Shown: one piece after another, positions 55,467 through 64,000 of the stretch
Layout of the letters: each line of letters begins with the position of its first letter
Numbering within the stretch: position 1 is the stretch's first letter
Assembly (NCBI GenBank): GCA_014529385.2
Contig: CM043945.1
Span: 147,578,741-147,642,740, forward strand
Source: Adiantum capillus-veneris
Lineage: Eukaryota > Streptophyta > Polypodiopsida > Polypodiales > Pteridaceae
Length of the DNA stretch: 64,000 bases
Direction of reading: 5' to 3'
Notes under the pieces: model-generated
Told to the model about the DNA's origin: nothing
What the model saw: only the letters and a program-made list of their open reading frames with translations
Databases searched by the model: none
Position numbers and translations under genes: made by a program

Positions 55467-56389
55467 ATGACGTACAATACTGCCTCTTGGTACTCCACAA
55501 CCTTGCCAACTAGGCTGTTGAAAATCTTTCTCTCTGCACCTAATAAGAGACGCCTTTGGTTTGGCTCGCTGCTCGCTACCCGTTCGCCTTCGCTTCCTGC
55601 TCGCCATCGCTGTCCCCCTCCTGCCCACCTGCGTGCTGCCCCGGCTCTGCGCAGCACTGCCCAGCTAGCTGCCGCAGCCCTCGCGAGCTTTCCCTCCATC
55701 CTTGCCCGTCGCCAGCCTCCCCACTCCCCCTCATTCGCTGCCAGCTGCCCCCACACTCACTGCCTGCCCGCCTTGAGGCCCGCAGCTAAGGACCCTGCAG
55801 CTGAGGACCCCCCCCCCCCCCCCCCCCCCCCCCCGTTTTGCTTGACGGGTTCGCTCACCTGTGCTCACTCGCTTTTGCTACGTTCTCTCCAGCAGGGCTT
55901 GGTCTCACCTTCTTTCCTTCCACATTCCCGTGTAGCAGCAGACACAGATGGAGGATTCTGCCCTGCCATAGAGGGACTCGACAGAAGCCCCTCGCCCGAC
56001 CCCGCGGAACCCACCATCCGATTTTCTCTTTCACCGACACAGCAAGCGAGTTTAGAGGTAGACATGGCACACCTTCAAGCCACCTCTGTTATCTGCAAGA
56101 TTCTCGACACTAGACCTAGCAGAGGAGAGGTGCGTGATCTCCTCCAGGCCCGCCTTTTAGCAGAGGTGGGCAAGATCCTCGACGTTCAGCTTCTCGAACG
56201 TGGCTACTACCAGATAAAGTTTGAGACTCCCCAGATGGCATCCAAGGTCATTGCGATGAGCCCCTTGGCCATCCGAGCACTTCGAGCTCATTTTCGACAA
56301 TGGCGCCATGGTTTTGACCCAGCTACCGACGTTCTTGTCAAGGAGGCAGACCTTCCGCTCCTATCCAGGATTGGCTCAGAGATTGAGAC
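55467..56389 (+). pseudogene. L1-type LINE ORF1 N-terminal part (DUF4283-like), cut by Ty3 element 2
   Basis: A GC-rich open frame. After a Pro/Ala-rich leader containing a run of about 27 cytosines (55808-55834), the segment MAHLQATSVICKILDTRPSR, VRDLLQARLLAEVGKILDVQ, LERGYYQIKFETPQMASKVI and HFRQWRHGFDPATD has the shape of the DUF4283 domain of plant L1 ORF1 proteins. The coding similarity ends where the LTR of Ty3 element 2 begins (56390), and the apparent stop at 56402 lies inside the LTR. The continuation is not in this window, unless it lies beyond the LINE at 62641. Confidence 0.72.
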
Positions 56390-56591
56390 TATCACAAAGT
56401 GATGACGTGGCGGACAACAAAAACCCTAATTTCTGCCAGAAACCCTAAGAAAACCTGCAAATCCTAATTTCTGCCACAAACCCTAATTTCTGAAAATCGC
56501 GGAGGTCTTTTTTTTTTTGTGTTGGGATATTTTTGAACGACGCAAATCTCAGCTTTTGGCCAGAAAAGCATAATTGCTTTCTATTGCTCTC

Positions 56592-56659
<68 letters not shown>

Positions 56660-57030
56660 TGCTTTTGCTTTTAGAAACTCTCTGTGAGAGAGGGAAAAGA
56701 GCTTTTGCTTTCAGGGCTTTTGATTTTGAAGCTTTTGGGGCTCTGCTTTTGGGCATCCCTTGTAACCTTTTTATAAGTGGTGAGGGCTTCACTTCTCAGA
56801 GCATCTGGACGCAGAGTCTGAGAGTGAAACCCTAACAGCTCTCTTGTACTTTGATGATTGATTAATACAAAAAGAAATACCGAAAGGGGCGCCAGTCTTT
56901 GGGGCCAATATCTCTAGGCACGGAAATCCGCTGGGCCAGTGCAAATCTATTGTGATCTGTGAATTGTTTGAAGTGGTTATTTGATGCTGTCGTGATTGAT
57001 TCTTGACTTGGAGTGTCCAAGTCTGTTACA
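56390..57030 (+). repeat. 5' LTR of Ty3 element 2
   Basis: About 641 bases, from TATCACAAAGTG (TG mutated to TA) to TGTTACA. It includes a (GA)n tract at 56594-56656 followed by aatttgcttttgc. Confidence 0.92.
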
Positions 57031-57031
57031 G

Positions 57032-57043
57032 TGGTATCAGAGC
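57032..57043 (+). promoter_or_regulatory. Primer-binding site (initiator-Met tRNA)
   Basis: TGGTATCAGAGC one base after the 5' LTR. Confidence 0.93.
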
Positions 57044-57101
57044 ACGGCCGATTTCTCTTCTACGGGAAATCCGATCCCCAATTTTTTTTTCCGCGGCACC
57101 T

Positions 57102-58637
57102 ATGGCTTCAGGCAATGATCAGTTGACTCTCTCTGCATTTGGAGATGCGGGCAGGGATCACAACAAAGATTCCGGCACGGAGTATGGCCCGCCTAGGCCT
57201 ACTCAAGCGGAGCAGCAAAAGATAGAGAGTCGTCAATTGATTGGCGATGCAACAAAGATGATGCTCAATTTTGCCAAGGACCCGAAAATGGCAAAATATA
57301 TGAACCAGACCTCTTTGGAAGAGGTACAGACGGAGTGGCAGAGAACCACAACACCACTCCCGAAACCCGCTCTCAAGAAACCTTCTGCCTCCAAGAAATA
57401 TACGGAGAAAGAACTGGAGAACGTGGTTGATGCACGGATTGCTCAGCTTTTCGACGTGCGAAAGAAAGACAAAAAGCACGGCAAAAAGCAGAAGAAAGGC
57501 ACTGACTTCCGGGATATTTGGGTCATCAGTCAACATCCGACAAGGCAAAGAAACCGAAGAAGCGTGTCAAGTTTGAAGGCTTACCCAGTTCTTCTTCTTC
57601 TTCTGACAGTTCTTCTAGCTCTTCAGACTCGAGCGAAGAAGACAAAGAAAGCAAAAAGCGAAGCAAGAAACAAAGCTTCGGAAAGGGCAAGAAAAAGGCA
57701 AAGAAGGCTACATCTCGCCCAGAGACTGACAGTTCTATTGAGGACTCGTCTACAGACAGCTCAGATTCCGATGACGGAAACTTTTATGCGAACAAGAAGA
57801 ATTTTTTTTTACAAAGCTAACGAGTATGACTTTCTCGAAGATAAAAGCAAGAAAGTCCGAGAGTTTAAGGAAGGTAACCACTCGATCAAGTTTGATACTT
57901 TTTCAGGATACTCAGATACTTCTAAGGCTTTGTCTTTAATACAGCAATCGCTTTCGCAGGAGGACGCTATTCAGAGCACTCCAAGATTCGGAGAGCTGCC
58001 TCTTACTTTAAGAGGAATGCTCGTACTTGGTGGTCCACGCTTCTTTTAAACAAGACTGCGCCAGTTAAATGGCTGAAACTTAAGAAGCTTTTTTATTTCT
58101 TCTTGGTTGACGCAAGAATATGAACGAGATATACGAGCTGCTTGGAACCATCTTCGGATGACCAAGAAAGATACAATCAATGCTTATTGTGAAAGATTCT
58201 GGAGCTCTTTTCTACCCGCCTCTTCATTCAAGAAGATCTCATTCAGAGAACAGATTGAGCGGTTTACCTTCGGTCTACCTACAGAGATCCGAGATCACAG
58301 CTTGGAACAGAAGTCATCTTCTATTCAGGAGTTGATGAGTCATGCGAAGCGGGGCTTTGCCATTCACTCTGGCAGTCTGACCTACCCCACAGATGAGGCC
58401 ATGACACAACGAGCCGAACAGACTTCTGGGAATGAAAGTAGAAAGAAAAAGAGCAACCCAGAGAAAAAGGATGCACGACCCAAGCTTACTCCTGAGGAGA
58501 GAGCTCGCTTCATCAGAGAGGGGAAGTGCTTTGGATGCGGGGAACATGGACATATCTCCGCGAAGTGCCCTAAAAAGGCACAGAAAGAACAGAATGATAA
58601 AGATGACCACAGGCCTGAGAGTTCGAGAGCAACTTAG
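57102..58637 (+). pseudogene. Ty3 element 2 gag, frameshifted
   Basis: Starts MASGNDQLTLSAFGDAGRDH. The N-terminal region matches element 1. The basic Ser-rich linker is in another frame (57518-57820), and the capsid part contains YERDIRAAWNHLRMTKKD and FGLPTEIRDHSLEQKS. The zinc knuckle CFGCGEHGHISAKC is complete. Frameshifts lie near 57530, 57810 and 58090; the rest is open to TAG at 58637. Confidence 0.88.
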
Positions 58638-61600
58638 GAACGTGGTAGAAAAGGCAGATAGAAAAACAGAACTGGTACCACATGGCGTGGAACCTGCACC
58701 GAATCTAATGAATGAAAGTACAAACTTTGCCGCTTTTGGGACAAAGTGAAAGATCAAGAAGCTCTTTTGAAGGAGCCAAGGCCAACTTCTTTTCACTTGG
58801 AATTGGCGGCTCGATTTGGAAATTACGCCCGCGACAGACTGACGCCACAGGCGAAGGTAGTTCGACTGGCACCCGGATGGGATGTTGCCATTACACCGAG
58901 CATTGGCAAACATCGTTTGCAATGACAGGGGTGTTTAGGGCACGCAAGTGACGTTCTACTCAGGATCCCTTGGTACCACAAGAACTACGCCGTGGTTGAC
59001 TACCGGGCCGAGAAAGCGACTTTGATAAATGAAGGGCTTAGAGATTGTACTTGATGAACTTCAATTTCTTACTCATTCTTTTGGGAGAGAACTGAACGAT
59101 GGATAAAGGTTGAATATGTTTTGACCTGATCAAAAGAACGCCAAGATTTTTCTCCACACTCATGCCGATTGCTTTTCAGAGGACCTGAAGATCAAACCAT
59201 TGATCTGATACCTGGAAGCACGCCACCGAATCGGCCAGTGAAAGACCTCTTGGAAAAGGGTCTTGTCCAGCCTAGTACTTCACCGTATTGCTCTCCAGTG
59301 TTGTTGGTTTTGAAGAAAGACGGATCTTGGAGAATGTGCATCCATTATAGCGCTCTCAACAAAATCACCATCAAGAACAGATTTCCGATTCATAGGATCG
59401 ATGATATACTCAACAGGTTACACGGATCCTCGTGCTTTAGCAGGATTGACTTAAAGAGTGGATATCATCAACTCAGGATAGCGCCAGGAGATGTCTACAA
59501 GACAGCTTTTCGGACGACTTTTGGGTTATTTGAGTTTTTGGTGATGCCTTTTGGCTTAACCAATGCTCCTGCGACATTTAACAGGATGATGGACAGGATT
59601 TTTTGAGAGCACAGGCTATTTGTTGACACTTTCTTTGCCAACATCATTGTTTTCTCCAAGAATGAGACAGAACACAGAGATCATCTGCTTCAAGTCTTTC
59701 AGGCATTACGAGATCACACGTTAGTGATTAATGCAAAGAAAAGTGAATTTTTCCTACCAGAGATACACTTCTTGGGACACATTGTGTCAGCACAGCAGGA
59801 GTGCAAATGGACCCGGCCAAGATAGAGACTATCCGTGATTGGCCCGATTTGAGGAATGTCCATGAAGTTAGAAGCTTCTTGGGACTGTGTTCGTACTACA
59901 GGCGGTTCATGTGAAATTTTGCAGAGGTTGCTTCCCCTTTGCATATCTTGACATAGAACGGAGTACCTTTCTTCTGGGGATCCACAGAGGTGACTGCCTT
60001 TCAGACCTTGAAAGAGAAATTGACTACAGGACCTGTTTTGACTTTGCCGGACTTGCAGAAGTCATTTGAAGTAAATTGTGATGCTTGTGGTCGTAGTCTA
60101 GGTGCGGTCTTGATGCAAGAAGGCCATGCCATAGCTTATGAGAGCCGATTGTTCTCTAGGCCGGAGATGACAGATCAAATATATGAGAAAGAGATTTTGG
60201 CGGTTATCCATGCTCTTACTCAGTGGCGGCATTACCTACTCGGAGCGGGTTTTACTTTCTTTACAGACCATCAGAGTTTACGCTACTTCTTGTCACGAAA
60301 GCAGCTTTCGGAAAAGCAGATGCGGTGGGCGAACATCTTGTCACAGTTTCACTTCCAAATTGTCCACGTGCAAGGACAGAAGAATGTGGTGGCAGATGCT
60401 TTGTCTCGGAAGCTGTTGGTTCTGGCTATTTCCGCGATACATCATAGGAGCTTCGAGGATATGGTCGATCAGTATGCCACAGACACAAATTTTGCAGATA
60501 TTTTCACACAGATACGCGATGGAGAGACAATAGCTGGATACTCCCTTCGGGAAGGCTACATGATGGAAAAAAAAACTATGTTGTGCGTTACACAACCGTT
60601 GAGGGCAAAGGTTATGACTAAATGCCACTGTCCACCTTTTACAGGTCACCGCGGCATTGCTACCACCATGAAGGGGGTAGAGAGATACTTCTTTTGGGCC
60701 AAGACTCAAAAAGGATGGGAAGAGTTTGTGCGCAGTTGCTTAGTATGCCAGAAGGTCAATTTTGACAGGCATAAGGCACAGGGATTGTTAAAGCCTTTAC
60801 CCATACCCACCCACCCCTGGAAAAGTATTGAAATGTATTTCATTTTTGATCTCTTGAGAACACAGAATGATCGCGATGATTTTCCGATTACATGGCACGT
60901 CTGAGACGATTGTCTCCGACAGAGACCCCAGATTTATGAGTTTGTTTTGGAAGGCAATTTGGGAGAACATTGGCACGCAGTTGCAGTTCTCGTCATCGTT
61001 CCACTTGCAAACTCATGGGCAATTTGAGATTGCCAATTCAGTGATTTTAGATTTATTGAAGTCTTGTATCTTGGATCAGAAGACTCAATGGGAAAAGAAC
61101 TTACCTTTGGTGAAATTTGCCTACAATAACACGATACACTCTTCGACGGGGAAGACGCCATGTGAGATTGTTGAAAGTGCTGCGAAGGTTCCATCCTTCC
61201 TGAGCACGAAAGATTAGATATTTGAAGCGGATGAATATTCGCGAGATTTGGATACGGCTTTTGCCAAGGTTCGCAAGACTTTGCAGGAGTCTCAAGAACA
61301 ACAGAAAAAGGCAGCGGATCGCCATCGTCGCGACTTGAAACTGAAGGAGGATGATTGGGTGCTCTTACTTCTGAGAAGGCACGCCTAAGAAAGAAAAAGG
61401 GAAAGGAGAGGCTTTTTCCAAGGCTTAGTATGCGATACTACGGACCTTTCCACATAACTGAAAAGATAAATGATGTCTCCTTCTGATTGAAACTGCTAGA
61501 TACTTGGAGGATTCACAATGCATTGCATGTGAGTCTCTTGAAACCTGTTAAGGGTGATGTGCCTGATGATGGGAGCCTGATGAGCAACCCGCAGTGGAAG

Positions 61601-61785
61601 AGAACGAGGAGACCCTTGTTCTTGAACAGATTTTGGCACATACGGATACGAAGAAAGGTAAAGTCCGAAGGCGGTTCTTGGTTAAGTTCAAGAACTTTCC
61701 TGCATTTGATGCGAAGTGGATGGAGGAGGAGGACCTAGCAGATACTCCTCGGATTGTGAAACTTTACCTTGATGTTTTGGTTTAG
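58638..61785 (+). pseudogene. Ty3 element 2 pol with chromodomain, broken
   Basis: The protease region is largely destroyed (58640-59160). RT runs [40 protein letters not shown] and [16 protein letters not shown], then TFFANIIVFSKN: the catalytic DD pair is AN, so RT is dead. RNase H is open (NCDACGRSLGAVLMQ, YEKEILAVIHAL, FFTDHQSLRYFL, NVVADALSRK). Integrase shows the HHCC finger (KCHCPPFTGHRG ... SCLVCQK) but the first catalytic Asp position reads MYFIFDL. About 130 bases of the core are missing near 60885, before VSDRDPRF. The chromodomain LEQILAHTDTKKGKVRRRFL, then KFKNFPAFDAKWMEEEDL, is well preserved. Confidence 0.9.
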
Positions 61786-62371
61786 CATAGTCTACTCCAA
61801 ACAGAACCCAAAAATTCAGCTTGGCCGAAGATCTGGTGCAGTGGGATGCACAAGAGGGGAGTTACTCCGCTCCTTTGTCAACAGATGCCTTGATTTTGAT
61901 ACTAAAGTCACTAATGTCTCTTTGAGCTTCAGGGATACTGAGAGATGATAGTATTCTGCTGGATGACTTTATGAAATGGAATTCCTGATTATGATACTGA
62001 TTTGTTCTTGACTTCTTGTGAGTGCAGGAACTGATAAACAAAATGACTGCAGCATTTTGGTCTACTTGATCTCGAATAGACATGGTTGCAATAGGGGTTA
62101 GTCAATCGGACATCGATGAGGTCCCGATTGGACCTAGATGTGATTGCTAGCTACATTGCCGATAAATCATGGTCTAAGATCCGAATGAATGTTGAATGTC
62201 ATGTGATGTCCTGTGATGTCGTGCGATGTGACTGTCGATTTGGTACATGTGCTAGATGTGTGTCCCTAGTACGTAGGTACTAACAGTCAGTGTCTGCTAA
62301 GACGGTTTATGGCTTTTGTCGGTTTTGCAGGCGTAATCGCGGTCGATTACAATGCTTTCAAGAGGGGGGTA
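61786..62371 (+). other. Non-coding 3' region and polypurine tract of Ty3 element 2
   Basis: Conserved with 29682-30281 of element 1, including GTGATGT words near 62200 and the polypurine tract AGAGGGGGG(TA) at about 62361-62370. Confidence 0.8.
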
Positions 62372-62555
62372 TGTCACAAAGTGATGATGTGGCGGACAGC
62401 AGAAACCCTAAAAAAACCTGCAAACCCTAATTTCCGCCACAAACCCTAATTTCTGGAAATCGCGGATTTTTTAATTTTTTTTTGGTTGGGATATTTTTGA
62501 GCGACACAAATTTCAGCTTTTGGCCAGAAAAGCATAATTGCTTTTTATTGCTCGC

Positions 62556-62640
<85 letters not shown>
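62372..62640 (+). repeat. Truncated 3' LTR of Ty3 element 2 ending in (GA)n
   Basis: Starts TGTCACAAAGTG and follows the 5' LTR up to the GA tract (62559-62640, longer than the 62 bases in the 5' LTR). The sequence that follows GA in the 5' LTR (aatttgcttttgc) is absent; LINE H starts instead. Confidence 0.92.
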
Positions 62641-62642
<2 letters not shown>

Positions 62643-64000
62643 TGATGATGATGATGATGTATTTACGTCCTCAGGGGGCCAAAATGAGCCATGGGACCCA
62701 AAGTCTCATATATGAGACTCCCCCCTTCCCGTGTGAAGGAGGGGACGTGTCATGATTCTGTGGTGATTTTGTTTGTGAGTGTGGTGTGATGTTCTAGCAC
62801 TTTGGCAAGATAGATGCCTAGTGCTACTGGAGAGGGATGTGTTCTTGAGAAAAGCTCCTCAAATGTAGTACATCCTTGAATAAGTTGGGGAAAGTCGACC
62901 CGAATGTGTGCATATGCTGGACATTCAAGGGTTACATGTGCCTCATTTTCCAATGAGTTCAAGTTGCATTGAGTGCATCTCCTCATGTTTGCATCAATAT
63001 TCAGCCATCCTCCCGTTTCACTTTTGAGCATGTGTGATCTTGTCCGCATCAAGGTGATGGCCCGTCTCGCACGGTAAGACATGGGTGTCCTGATATGTAT
63101 TTGGGTTTCCCCGGTCTTGTACTCTTCCCAGTATCTCGTGTTTATGTGCTTGCAATAGTATTCAAACTTGGACCTGTGCATTGCATTCTTCCATTTGCTG
63201 TGGAAGGCCTCAAGTAATTGTAGTTCAAAATTCAGCTCGTGCTCATGCTCGGTACCTGCCTCTACATGCATGTCCACATGTGCTCCCACATTCCATTTAG
63301 AGAACCATTTCCTGATGTCCTCAACAAGGCTAGAGGTGAGAAACTTGCTTTTGTGGTTCTTTTGCGGCTTACATCCTACCTCCCATGCTATGTGAGGCAA
63401 ACGGTTATGAGGCATCAGCTTCACCTTCAAGAGATATCTATGCATTCTTTGCAAGGCAAGCATTTCCAATGGTCTTTGTCTAGTCTCCAATAGCATCACT
63501 GATTATGGTGTTGTGGTTTTTATCCCCATATGTCTACATAAGAACTTTTTCTGAATTTTCTCAATGTCATTCCATGTGCTGGCCGGAATACTTGGTCCCC
63601 ATACCTCTACCCCATACAATAGCGTTTGGACCACACACGCATTGAAAGCCATGGACTTTATTTCCCACCTTCTCGTGACGCTTTGTTTGCACATGTTTTC
63701 AAACTCGTAATACCTTGCTTGTCCTGCTTCAATTCTTGTTTTTGCACATTGCCCCCATCTATGATTCGAGGGTATAATGATGCCCAAGTATTTAAAGCTG
63801 TCCACTGCTTGAATCTCTTGCCCATCATACATAAGGGCGGGCTGATCCTTTGATTTGTGTGTACAAATCGCCATACATTTTGTTTTCGTGACATTCACTG
63901 AAAGTCCTGTGGCTTCGCAAAAAGTATGTACCGCATCCAAAAGTTTTTTCAAGAGAGACATGCTATGCGCTAAAAGAACCACATCATCAGCATAAATGAG
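62641..64000 (-). mobile_element. LINE H: third LINE family, 3' end inserted at an LTR (GA)n tract, runs off the window
   Basis: Minus-strand LINE with ORF2 C-terminus and a 3' UTR (62641-62749). The 3' UTR contains a perfect palindrome (AGTCTCATATATGAGACT) and the end 'ttttggccccctgaggacgt', then aaata and (CAT)n. This is comparable to 'ttttggccttttgaagacgt', then taata and (CATTT)n, in the other LINEs. It runs directly into (CT)n in its own orientation. Protein similarity to LINE A-F is distant. Confidence 0.9.
62750..63997 (-). pseudogene. LINE H ORF2 C-terminal part, one in-frame stop
   Basis: Begins at the window edge with LIYADDVVLLAHS (YADD box). It continues GLSVNVTKTKCMAI, FKYLGIIIPSNHRWG and QTLLYGVEVWGPSIPASTW. 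A long C-terminal region follows, with the finger CTQCNLNSLENEAHVTLEC and the end HHTTLTNKITTES-stop. A single TAA (63500-63502) interrupts about 410 otherwise open codons, so the copy is young compared with the others here. The N-terminal endonuclease and RT lie outside the window. Confidence 0.88.

Larger units (their letters stand above)
56390..62640 (+). mobile_element. Ty3 element 2: chromodomain LTR retrotransposon, 3' LTR truncated
   Basis: Same family as element 1: 5' LTR, initiator-Met primer site, gag, degenerate protease, RT, RNase H, integrase, chromodomain, polypurine tract and the first 269 bases of the 3' LTR. The 3' LTR stops within its (GA)n tract, where a minus-strand LINE begins. 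Frameshifts and deletions show that it is inactive. Confidence 0.92.

Noticed and set aside
55415-55756. GC-rich overlapping ORFs on both strands at 55.4-56.1 kb as separate host genes.
   Set aside because: They are antisense or alternative frames of the DUF4283-like LINE ORF1; none has an independent domain.

Overview
This window comes from a repeat-rich nuclear genome of a land plant. The evidence is a split gene for a plant PHT4-type (SLC17 family) anion transporter with GT-AG introns, chromodomain Ty3 retrotransposons primed by the usual plant initiator-Met tRNA site, a hAT transposon, and several LINE families. Giant TE-filled introns and abundant (CT)n/(AT)n microsatellites suggest a large-genome seed-free vascular plant such as a fern, but the sequence alone cannot prove this.

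The one host gene I can support is on the minus strand. Seven exons encode about 208 residues of the C-terminal half of the transporter: 53493-53378, 35196-35160, 35069-34974, 34815-34674, 4525-4473, 4180-4094 and 4016-3921 (stop codon). All have splice signals and matching phases. Two introns are enormous, about 18.2 kb and 30.1 kb, so nearly everything between 3.9 and 53.5 kb is intron packed with transposons. A decayed second copy of the last exon lies at 0.8 kb.

Layout. 0-4 kb: duplicated 3' end of the gene. 5.3-18.5 kb: a head-to-tail chain of plus-strand LINEs, each joined to the next through a (CT)n tract. 19.3-22.5 kb: Ty3 pol fragment and hAT remnant. 22.9-30.9 kb: solo LTR and a Ty3 chromovirus with both LTRs. 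31-33.7 kb: minus-strand L1-type LINE. 33.7-35.2 kb: LINE scraps and three exons. 35.4-52.2 kb: minus-strand LINEs of the (CT)n-linked family, one split by an LTR element that has gag and protease but no recognisable pol, inserted with a 5-bp target duplication, and another split by a 0.7-kb element with identical 215-bp direct repeats. 53.4 kb: most upstream exon recognised. 55.5-62.6 kb: an L1-like ORF1 interrupted by a second Ty3 chromovirus, whose 3' LTR is itself cut, exactly in its (GA)n tract, by another LINE that runs off the window.

The most interesting system is the (CT)n-associated LINE family. Its copies start and end at (CT)n tracts, share a conserved 3' end, and carry an L1-ORF1p-like (coiled coil, RRM-like, CTD-like) ORF1. 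ORF1 is followed in the same frame, across a conserved UGA-CGG stop context, by an endonuclease/RT ORF2 that lacks a usable AUG. This looks like a microsatellite-targeted non-LTR retrotransposon that may express ORF2 by stop-codon readthrough.
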